Part shown: positions 1 to 5,662 of the stretch, in pieces
Position numbering within the stretch: the first letter of the stretch is position 1
Layout of the letters: every line of letters starts with the position of its first letter
DNA from: Planctomycetota bacterium
GTDB lineage: Bacteria; Planctomycetota; PUPC01; DSUN01
Direction of reading: 5' to 3'
NCBI GenBank assembly: GCA_016872875.1
Contig: VGYW01000184.1
Span: 1-15,819 of the forward strand
DNA length: 15,819 nucleotides
Translations under genes and position numbers: made by a program
Notes under the pieces: generated by a model
The model's input: only the letters and a program-made list of their open reading frames with translations
What the model was told of the DNA's origin: nothing
The model's database searches: none

Positions 1-1211
1 TAGGTGTCGCCCTCGCGCCAGCCGTGGGGGTCCCAGGAGCTGTACTTGCCGTGGCCTGGCTCGCCCTTCTTGGGGATGGGCACGATGGGGTTGGAGGGGA
101 GCTTCTCCCATTCGATCAGCTCGCCGTCCTTGGCGACGGCGATGCAGTTGCCGACGCCGCAGCCGTGGTAGATGATGGTGGGGCGGCCCTCCTTGTTGAC
201 GAAGGCGCCGCCGCTGAAGATGCCCTGGTCGCCGTTGCCGGGGACGAGGGCGAGGGGGAGAATCGTCCAGTGCAGCAGGTCGTTGCTCACGGCATGGCCC
301 CAACAATGGCCGCCGTGTTGGACGATGTACATGAGGTGGTATCGGCCTTTCCAGAAGATTGCGCCGTTGGGGTCGAAGGGCATGCAGACGCCTTCGGGGC
401 TGACGAAGTGGTAGCGGGGGCGGTGCGGGTCGGCGAGGAGCCGCGCGCGGAGGGCGCGGGCGTCGGCGACCAGGTCGCCGCCCTTCACCGGCGGCACGCG
501 GCCATGCCAGCTCGGCACCTCGCCGCGGGCGCTCACCAGGTAGCTGCCGCGGCCGTCGAGCACCAGCTTGCCATCGGCCACCTTCGCCTGGCCGAAGAGT
601 TTGGTGTTGGGGAAGGTGCCCGTCCGCTCCTCCGCCTTGCCGTCTTTGAAGCTCCACCAGGCGAGGGGCTTCGGCTCCGACGGCTCGTTGGGCTTGAGCG
701 CGGCGAGTTGTTCCGCGGTGAGGGGCACGCCGTAGATTCGGGCGTCGGCGATTGCGCCCGCGAAGCAGGCGCCATCGCCGGAGGCCACGTGCCTCAGGCC
801 GATCACCGCGAAGCTCGCCGGGCCGAATGCCTGCGGCTGCTTGATCGCGTAGTCGGCATACTTCGCGCCGTCGCGATAGATGGTGATCTGCTTGCCCCGA
901 TAGACGATGGCCAGTTGAACAAGCGCCTTCGGGTCGGCGGATTCGGCGGGGCAGGCGTCCTGTTGCCTCTGCGTGCGCTCGAAGAAGTTGCTCCCCGCCA
1001 TCCACCTGGCGGGCGCCAGCTCGCCGAAGACGATGGCGTCGAAGCGGTCGTCGCCATTCTCGATGGTGAGCGCGCTGCCGCCGCGCTGGCTCAGGCTGGC
1101 CACGCACGCCCACGCCACAAGCGTCTTGTCGCCGACCTGGAGCGTCTTGGCCTGCTCGGCCGCAGTTGCGGTCATCATGCAGAGCCCCCAGAGCATGGCT
1201 GCTGGCCTCAT
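1..1211 (-). CDS. Secreted LamG + GH32-like glycoside hydrolase, 3' end cut off by the window edge
   Basis: This frame is open from an ATG at 1211 to the left edge, so 403 residues of the N-terminal part are visible. It begins with a short signal peptide (MRPAAMLWGLCMMTATAA). A LamG/concanavalin-like jelly roll follows at about residues 22-190 (IVYRGKQITIYRDG, FAGAIADARIYGVPLTAEQ), then a short segment that resembles a second sandwich. From about residue 266 the text resembles the five-bladed GH32/GH43/GH68 fold: YHFVSPEG, FDPNG with candidate nucleophile D280, WGHAVSNDLLHW, FSGGAFV, and WDPHGW with D394 in the place of the family's RDP aspartate. The acid/base glutamate would lie outside the window. 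GH32 enzymes cleave fructosyl or related glycosidic bonds. The usual WMNDPNG box is altered here (CMPFDPNG), so the substrate is uncertain. The superfamily call is good; the fructosidase activity is inference. Confidence 0.8.
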   Translation of the reverse strand, partial: MRPAAMLWGLCMMTATAAEQAKTLQVGDKTLVAWACVASLSQRGGSALTIENGDDRFDAIVFGELAPARWMAGSNFFERTQRQQDACPAESADPKALVQLAIVYRGKQITIYRDGAKYADYAIKQPQAFGPASFAVIGLRHVASGDGACFAGAIADARIYGVPLTAEQLAALKPNEPSEPKPLAWWSFKDGKAEERTGTFPNTKLFGQAKVADGKLVLDGRGSYLVSARGEVPSWHGRVPPVKGGDLVADARALRARLLADPHRPRYHFVSPEGVCMPFDPNGAIFWKGRYHLMYIVQHGGHCWGHAVSNDLLHWTILPLALVPGNGDQGIFSGGAFVNKEGRPTIIYHGCGVGNCIAVAKDGELIEWEKLPSNPIVPIPKKGEPGHGKYSSWDPHGWREGDT

Positions 1212-1283
1212 CGCGGCTTCCCCAACCCGCCTCTCCTGGGCGTGCACTCCGCAGCGGAGCACGGTTCGTCGGACCCGGCCAGC

Positions 1284-1313
1284 AGTATAGCGGGAGTGCC
1301 GCGTGCCGCGCAA
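1284..1313 (-). promoter_or_regulatory. Candidate promoter for the GH32-like gene
   Basis: On the minus strand there is a -10 box TATACT (1284-1289) with TTGCGG (1308-1313) 18 bases upstream. The predicted start of transcription leaves a leader of roughly 65 bases before the ATG at 1211. The leader holds a small CTCCGC/GCGGAG inverted repeat (1247-1259). The -35 box is weak, so this is a moderate call. Confidence 0.45.
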
Positions 1314-1431
1314 GTGCTCTGGGCGTGGTCAGGCAATGCCTCAGTTACGGGGCGGCGAAGGCGGCAGGCAACGGGCGATTCGAGGGTTGAGCACCGGCTA
1401 TCCGCGGCCGGAAATGAGAGTCGTGAAGATA

Positions 1432-1457
1432 ATTGCAGAGTCATATGACTCTGCAAT
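1432..1457. repeat. Perfect 26-bp palindrome, candidate operator
   Basis: Both 13-base arms match exactly with no central spacer: the arm reads ATTGCAGAGTCAT and is followed at once by its reverse complement. It is more AT-rich than its surroundings and lies between the divergent promoters, about 75 bases upstream of the plus-strand -35 box at 1534. A dimeric transcription-factor site is the simplest reading. No T-tract follows, which argues against a terminator. Confidence 0.6.
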
Positions 1458-1533
1458 CATGGTTCGGCCGCGGCCCGTCGCAAGGACGACGCTTGTGGTG
1501 CCTGCGAGGGACCGCGGCGAAACGCTCTCGCTC

Positions 1534-1562
1534 TTGCGTCGCGTCGGGAAAGCCGCTACAAT
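1534..1562 (+). promoter_or_regulatory. Candidate sigma70-type promoter for the HzsA-like gene
   Basis: TTGCGT (1534-1539) and TACAAT (1557-1562) are separated by 17 bases. Transcription would start near 1569, giving a leader of about 205 bases that carries the whole nested inverted-repeat element before the ATG at 1774. Confidence 0.55.
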
Positions 1563-1586
1563 CGCTCTTGTCAGGGCCGCAGAACC

Positions 1587-1742
1587 AAATGACTCGTCAC
1601 GATCCTCGCTCGATCACCTGCGCGGTGTCGGTTTGCCAATTGTAGCGGCAAGCGTCCCGCTTGCCGAGCGAGCGGCTGTTGGTGAGGTTCCACAAGCGCG
1701 ACGCTTGTGGCTACATCGAGCGAGAATCGTGGCGAGTCATTT
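1587..1742. repeat. REPIN/MITE-like nested inverted-repeat element
   Basis: The outer arms, 1587-1614 and 1715-1742, are 28-base inverted repeats that match at 26 positions. Inside them is a second inverted pair, TGTAGC (1641-1646) and GCTACA (1710-1715). Two 9-bp stems with 3-base loops lie within: CGGCAAGCG/CGCTTGCCG at 1646-1666 and CCACAAGCG/CGCTTGTGG at 1690-1710. The two hairpins are related in sequence and are 23 bases apart. Paired REP hairpins in opposite orientation are typical of REPINs; the long outer arms also recall a short non-autonomous transposon. No coding capacity is seen. It sits in the predicted leader of the downstream gene, where it could affect transcript folding. Confidence 0.7.
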
Positions 1743-1773
1743 AGATGAGCGGGAACCCGTCCCGGCGACGCGA

Positions 1774-4680
1774 ATGAAAGCAAGCTTCATAGTGCCCCTC
1801 GCGGCGGCGGCCGCTGCCGCCGCCTTCGCCGGCGAGGCCGCCGCGCCAATCTCCGCATCCTCTGTCCACTCGCCCGAGTATCTGCCGGGCTACGCGCTCG
1901 ACGGGGACCTCGGAACCCGCTGGGCGAGCGGCGCGTTCTCGGGCAGGGCCGAGTGGCTCCAGCTCGACTTCGGCAAGGTGGTGCCCGTGGACAGCGTGGC
2001 CATCCACTGGGAGCGGGCCTGCGCCATCGAATACCAGCTCCAGGTCTCACGCGACGGCTCCACCTGGGAGACGCTTCACCACCAGAGGAACGGCCAGGGC
2101 GGCCGCGAGGCCATCAAGGGGCTGAAAGGCGAAGGCCGCTTCCTGCGAATCCTCTGCCTCAAGCCCGCGCAGTGGAAGCTCTTCTCCATCTGGGAGGTCG
2201 AGTGCGCCAACGCGCCGCGCCTCGCTCGCTCAACTGTGTCCTCGCCACCCATCGCGCCGCTGGACAAGGCGGCAGTGGCACAGCTTGGCGTCGAGGAGAT
2301 CGTCTTCGCGCTCCGCCAGCCGGGCCGCGACGGCCACTGGTACGCCAACTTCGGCTACTTCGCCCACGACGACCGGCGCAAGGTCTACGGCCCGGGCGGC
2401 AGACTCGTCCGCCTCAACCTCAAGAGCGGCGCCTGCTCCGTCCTCCTCGACGACCCCCAGGGCGGCGTCCGCGACCCCGTCGTCCACTACGACGCGAAGC
2501 GCATCCTCTTCTCATACCGCAAGGGCGAGAGCCAGCACTACAACCTCTACGAGATCGGGGCCGACGGCAAGGGCCTCCGCCAGTTGACCGACGGCGCCGC
2601 CGACGACATCGAGCCCTGCTACCTCCCCGACGACTCCATCGTCTTCGTCTCCAGCCGCTGCAACCGCTGGGTGAACTGCTGGATCACCCCCGTCGCCATC
2701 CTCTACCGCTGCGACGCCGACGGCGCGAACATCCGCCCCCTCTCATCCAACGGCGAGCACGACAACACCCCCTGGCCTCTCCCCTCCGGCCAGGTCATCT
2801 ACACACGCTGGGAATACGTTGACCGCTCGCAGGTGGACTACCACCACCTCTGGATCGCCAACCCCGACGGGACCGGGCAGACGGCCTTCTTCGGCAACAT
2901 GCACCCGGGCGGGGTGTTCATAGACGCGAAGCCGGTGCCCAACTCGCCGAGGGTCGTGGCCATCCACTCCGGCGGCCACGGGGCCAGCGAGCACGCGGGG
3001 GCAATCGTCCTCATTGACCCCCGCAGCGGCCCAGACGCCCGGCCCGCCATGCGCACGGTCGCGGGGGGCGGCGGCTACCGCGACCCCTGGGCGCTCTCGG
3101 AGGAGCTCTTCATCGCCGCCGAAGGCCGCCGAATCGTCCTCGTGGGCGCAGGCGGCCAGGCCGCGGCCCTCTACCAGTGCAGCCCCCAGGAGGCCGCGGC
3201 CGGCCTGATGTGCCACGAGCCGCGCCCCCTCGCCCCGCGCCCGCGCGAGCGCCAGATCGCCCCGCGCGTCAACCTCAGCCAGACGGCCGGGCGCTTCGTC
3301 CTCATGGATGTCACCCAGGGCCGCAACATGGCCGGCGCCAAGCCCGGCGAGATCAGGAAGCTCCTCGTCCTCGAATCCCTCCCCAAGCCGATCAACTTCA
3401 CGGGCGGCATGGACCCCCTGAGCTACGGCGGCACGTTCACCCTCGAGCGCATCCTCGGCACGGTGCCGGTGGAGGCGGACGGCTCGGCCTACTTCGAGGC
3501 CCCCGCGCTCCGAAGCCTCTTCTTCGTCGCACTCGACGAAAACGACCTCTCGGTGAAGCGCATGCAGAGCTTCTGCACCGTCCAGCCGGGCGAGGTCACG
3601 GGCTGCGTCGGCTGCCACGAGAGCCGCTCCGCCGCCCCGCCCGCGTTCCCATCCGATCGATTCGATCGATCCGATCGATCCGATCGATTGTCTGCCCCCC
3701 TCGCCACCCGCCGCCCCCCCAGCCGCATCGAGCCCATCGAGGGCTGCCCCGACGTCTTCGACTTCCCGCGCGACATCCAGCCGATCCTCGACAAGGTGTG
3801 CGTGGACTGCCACGGCTACGAGAAGACCAAGCAGGGCGGCCCCTATGCGGGAAAGGTCGCGCTCACCGCCGACCGCGGCCCGATGTTCTCACACGCCTAC
3901 TTCACCATGACCGTCCGCAGCCTCTTCTCCGACGGCCGCAACCTCGCCAAGAGCAACTACCCGCCCCGCACCCTCGGCTCAGCCGCCAGCCGCATCCTCA
4001 AGATGCTCGACGGCTCCCACTACGGCGTCAAGGCCACAGACCAGCAGAAGCGCATGCTCCGCCTCTGGATCGAATCGGGCGCGGCCTACCCCGGCACCTA
4101 CGCCGCACTCGGCAACGGCGCCATCGGCGGCTACTGGACCAACAGCCTGATCAACACCGACTTCGACTGGCCGACCACCAAGGCCGCCGCCCCAGTGCTC
4201 CAGCGCCGCTGCGGCGCCTGCCACACGAAGAACCGCGCGCTCCCCAAGGCCATGGCCGACGAACTCGGCGTCTCCTTCTGGCGCTTCGACCTCAACGACC
4301 CCCACCTCAAGTTCAGCCGCCACATCGTCTTCAACCTCACCCGCCCAGACCGCTCGCTCATGCTTCTCGCCCCGCTCGCCGCTGCCGCGGGCGGCTTGGA
4401 ACTGTGCCGCGACGCCCAGGGCAAGCCCGCCATCGTCTTCCCCACCACCGACGAAGCCGACTATCGCACCCTTCTCGCCATGGTCGAGGCGGGCAAGCAG
4501 AACCTCGACAAAATCAAGCGTTTCGACATGCCTGGCTTCGTCCCCCCGCCGCAATACGTCCGCGAGATGAAGCGCTACGGCCTCCTCCCCGCCGACTTTG
4601 CGCCCGACGCCCCCCTCGACCCCTACAAGCTCGACCGCGCCTACTGGACCTCCCTCTGGCCCCGCCCCGCCGCCAAGTGA
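1774..4680 (+). CDS. Secreted discoidin / beta-propeller / HzsA-like triple c-haem protein
   Basis: The protein has 968 residues from the ATG at 1774. That start is chosen because a signal peptide follows at once (MKASFIVPL, a run of alanines, AFAGEAAA); the same frame is open further upstream but only through the repeat region. An F5/8 type C (discoidin) domain covers about 27-145 (YALDGDLGTRWASG, WLQLDFGKVVPVDSVAIHW). A TolB/PD40-like propeller covers about 175-490 (GLRQLTDGAADDIEPCYLP, QVIYTRWEYVDRSQVDYHHLW). The rest resembles the middle and C-terminal domains of hydrazine synthase subunit alpha (FCTVQPGEVTGCVGCHES). Haem c sites are CVGCH 611-615, CVDCH 676-680 and CGACH 813-817. HzsA of anammox bacteria makes hydrazine from NO-derived hydroxylamine and ammonium. 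Relatives outside anammox have no established role, so I infer only an extracytoplasmic multihaem redox protein. The Shine-Dalgarno sequence is weak. A 9-bp tandem repeat encodes the linker after haem 1. Confidence 0.85.
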   Translation: MKASFIVPLAAAAAAAAFAGEAAAPISASSVHSPEYLPGYALDGDLGTRWASGAFSGRAEWLQLDFGKVVPVDSVAIHWERACAIEYQLQVSRDGSTWETLHHQRNGQGGREAIKGLKGEGRFLRILCLKPAQWKLFSIWEVECANAPRLARSTVSSPPIAPLDKAAVAQLGVEEIVFALRQPGRDGHWYANFGYFAHDDRRKVYGPGGRLVRLNLKSGACSVLLDDPQGGVRDPVVHYDAKRILFSYRKGESQHYNLYEIGADGKGLRQLTDGAADDIEPCYLPDDSIVFVSSRCNRWVNCWITPVAILYRCDADGANIRPLSSNGEHDNTPWPLPSGQVIYTRWEYVDRSQVDYHHLWIANPDGTGQTAFFGNMHPGGVFIDAKPVPNSPRVVAIHSGGHGASEHAGAIVLIDPRSGPDARPAMRTVAGGGGYRDPWALSEELFIAAEGRRIVLVGAGGQAAALYQCSPQEAAAGLMCHEPRPLAPRPRERQIAPRVNLSQTAGRFVLMDVTQGRNMAGAKPGEIRKLLVLESLPKPINFTGGMDPLSYGGTFTLERILGTVPVEADGSAYFEAPALRSLFFVALDENDLSVKRMQSFCTVQPGEVTGCVGCHESRSAAPPAFPSDRFDRSDRSDRLSAPLATRRPPSRIEPIEGCPDVFDFPRDIQPILDKVCVDCHGYEKTKQGGPYAGKVALTADRGPMFSHAYFTMTVRSLFSDGRNLAKSNYPPRTLGSAASRILKMLDGSHYGVKATDQQKRMLRLWIESGAAYPGTYAALGNGAIGGYWTNSLINTDFDWPTTKAAAPVLQRRCGACHTKNRALPKAMADELGVSFWRFDLNDPHLKFSRHIVFNLTRPDRSLMLLAPLAAAAGGLELCRDAQGKPAIVFPTTDEADYRTLLAMVEAGKQNLDKIKRFDMPGFVPPPQYVREMKRYGLLPADFAPDAPLDPYKLDRAYWTSLWPRPAAK
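3652..3687 (+). repeat. Four in-frame copies of a 9-bp repeat (SDR/FDR linker)
   Basis: The unit TCCGATCGA, with one TTCGATCGA variant, is repeated four times in frame. It encodes S-D-R, F-D-R, S-D-R, S-D-R at residues 627-638 of the HzsA-like protein, between the first and second haem sites. Each unit carries GATCGA, so the tract is rich in GATC and CGATCG sites. It probably varies in copy number by slippage without shifting the frame. Confidence 0.85.
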
Positions 4681-4692
4681 CGCGCCTCTTTT

Positions 4693-4713
4693 CCCTCTCC
4701 CATTGGGAGAGGG
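4693..4713. repeat. Pyrimidine/purine hairpin, REP-like
   Basis: CCCTCTCCC and GGGAGAGGG form a 9-bp stem around the 3-base loop ATT, just after the stop codon at 4680. No T-tract follows on the plus strand, so it is not a classical intrinsic terminator. It may stabilise the 3' end of the HzsA-like transcript or be a dispersed repeat. Confidence 0.5.
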
Positions 4714-4737
4714 AGCAGAGGGCCTCGCTTTCTACCC

Positions 4738-4766
4738 TTGACATGCCTCTTGTGGCGCGTTAGGAT
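4738..4766 (+). promoter_or_regulatory. Near-consensus promoter for the ExbD-like gene
   Basis: TTGACA (4738-4743) and TAGGAT (4761-4766) are separated by exactly 17 bases. Transcription should start close to 4773. That coincides with an upstream in-frame ATG, so the true translation start is more likely the GTG at 4821, about 48 bases into the message. Confidence 0.65.
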
Positions 4767-4807
4767 TTCGACATGGGCAAGTCGCGCGGCTCAAGTCCAG
4801 CGTGGCC

Positions 4808-4816
4808 AGGAGAGGG
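4808..4816 (+). promoter_or_regulatory. Ribosome binding site deciding the GTG start at 4821
   Basis: AGGAGAGGG ends 4 bases before the GTG at 4821, which puts the core AGGAG at normal spacing. The competing ATG at 4773 has no such site and lies at the predicted transcription start. Confidence 0.6.
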
Positions 4817-4820
4817 CTTC

Positions 4821-5288
4821 GTGCTCATCCGAGTCTCCAACCGCATCCCCCTCGCGCGCATCAATCCCGCCTCGCTCCGGCTCTTTGTCCCTGCCATTTG
4901 CGTGCTGAGCCTCTTGGTTGGCTACATGGTAGTCTGCTTCCCCGACAGGCCCCGCCGAGATGACAATGACATAGAGATGGTCCGCCTCCCCGATGCCGAC
5001 TTTGCGGTGCCCGATGACAATCCGGACCCCGAACGCCTGGTTATCAACGTACTCAAGGATGGCACGATGGTCGTTAGCCAGAACGTATGCACCGACCAGG
5101 AGGTCCAGAAGCTTCTGCTGCTGGAGGCGCGACTGAGCAGGAACGAGGATGGCACCTGCGAGGTCCAGTTGTTGATCCGCGCCGACTACCGGACGCCATT
5201 CAGGCACGTGATGAAGATCATCAATTGGTGCCGCGACCCGAAGGTCGGCATCTACCGCCTGAGCTTCGGCACGCGGCCCGAGCGGTGA
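4821..5288 (+). CDS. ExbD/TolR-like biopolymer transport protein
   Basis: The protein has 155 residues from GTG 4821. ExbD/TolR proteins are inner-membrane partners of ExbB/TolQ and pass proton-motive force to TonB or TolA. A short cytoplasmic N-terminus is followed by one membrane helix at about residues 18-40 (LRLFVPAICVLSLLVGYMVV). A periplasmic domain of about 110 residues follows, with the family pattern DGTMVVSQ, a helix (TDQEVQKLLLLEARL) and the strand-helix-strand run LLIRADYRTPFRHVMKIINWC...GIYRLSFG. The usual transmembrane aspartate is not obvious inside the helix; the nearest acidic residue, D42, lies just after it. No ExbB/TolQ, TonB or receptor gene is in the window, so it is an orphan here and may work with a distant ExbB or in another role. 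It has its own promoter. Codon use is less strictly G/C-ending than in its neighbours. Confidence 0.75.
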   Translation: MLIRVSNRIPLARINPASLRLFVPAICVLSLLVGYMVVCFPDRPRRDDNDIEMVRLPDADFAVPDDNPDPERLVINVLKDGTMVVSQNVCTDQEVQKLLLLEARLSRNEDGTCEVQLLIRADYRTPFRHVMKIINWCRDPKVGIYRLSFGTRPER

Positions 5289-5309
5289 CGCAAGATCAGC
5301 CTTGTCTTC

Positions 5310-5337
5310 TCACGCGTCACGGGTCATGCGTCATGCA
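5310..5337. repeat. Four degenerate 7-bp tandem repeats
   Basis: The units are TCACGCG, TCACGGG, TCATGCG and TCATGCA in direct succession. On the minus strand the stop codon of the dehydrogenase remnant (5331-5333) falls inside the array. The remnant therefore loses homology exactly where the repeat begins. Confidence 0.6.
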
Positions 5338-5501
5338 TCCTCCGCGATCTCGCGTGCCGTGGCCTCGCCGCCCGCCGCATTCCGATTGGCCGCGCCGCAC
5401 ACCGCGGCCCCCTCGCGGGCCAACTGGAGCGCCGTCGCCTTCCCGATGCCCGACGACGAGCCCGTCACGATCGCCACCTTGCCGCCAAACCGGTCGCTCA
5501 T
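5331..5501 (-). pseudogene. Truncated short-chain dehydrogenase/reductase remnant
   Basis: From the ATG at 5501 the minus strand encodes 56 residues that match only the N-terminus of a classical short-chain dehydrogenase: MSDRFGGKVAIVTG, then SSSGIGKATALQLAREGAAV. That is the first beta strand, the TGxxxGIG dinucleotide-binding loop (T13, G14, G18, I19, G20) and the first helix. The family normally has about 250 residues with an Asn-Ser-Tyr-Lys catalytic set, all missing here. The frame ends at a TGA inside the heptamer repeat at 5310-5337. I read it as a gene cut by a rearrangement at the repeat. A 56-residue protein could still be made but could not be an enzyme. No good promoter is visible upstream. 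Confidence 0.75.
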
Positions 5502-5582
5502 TCGATAGCTTTCATAGCATCCCCCGCCGCGTCAGGGCGCTTGCGTCCGAACCGCACCCAAATGCCAAAGGGTACACGTTTC

Positions 5583-5611
5583 TTGACAGAAGGCAAGTGT
5601 TCATCTACAAT
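5583..5611 (+). promoter_or_regulatory. Near-consensus sigma70-type promoter for the ATPase gene
   Basis: TTGACA (5583-5588) and TACAAT (5606-5611) are spaced by exactly 17 bases. Transcription would start near 5618, about 45 bases before the ATG at 5663. The quality of the match suggests steady expression. Confidence 0.75.
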
Positions 5612-5662
5612 TCGCCTTGTAGCCTCGTGGGAGAGGCCCGGGCGCGGTCAGGAGATGGCGAC

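Larger units (their letters stand above)
1212..1773. other. Divergent intergenic region (562 bases)
   Basis: No protein-coding gene is supported here. The region separates two divergent secreted-protein genes. It holds one promoter facing each way, a perfect palindrome at 1432-1457, and a nested inverted-repeat element at 1587-1742. The stretch 1320-1430 shows nothing I can name. A 12-base string, CGACGCTTGTGG, occurs at 1487-1498 and again at 1699-1710 inside the second hairpin. The first copy therefore looks like a degenerate third hairpin of the same repeat family. Confidence 0.7.

Noticed and set aside
24..1448. A 474-codon open frame on the plus strand
   Set aside because: It lies opposite the GH32-like gene, has no family motif, and its alanine/glycine/valine-rich composition is that of an antisense shadow in GC-rich DNA.
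3652..3687. A CRISPR-like array
   Set aside because: The units are 9 bp with no spacers, lie inside a coding frame and keep that frame.
2743..3813. A 356-codon minus-strand open frame opposite the HzsA-like gene
   Set aside because: The plus-strand frame shows a signal peptide, discoidin domain and three haem motifs. The opposite frame shows none and is a shadow.
4693..4713. Intrinsic terminator after the HzsA-like gene
   Set aside because: The stem is good but no T-rich run follows on the plus strand, so it is listed only as a hairpin repeat.
5087..5662. N-terminal extension of the ATPase by 192 codons
   Set aside because: It overlaps the end of the ExbD-like gene and the promoter at 5583-5611 in another frame. 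The ATPase family begins at 5663 with its own ribosome site.
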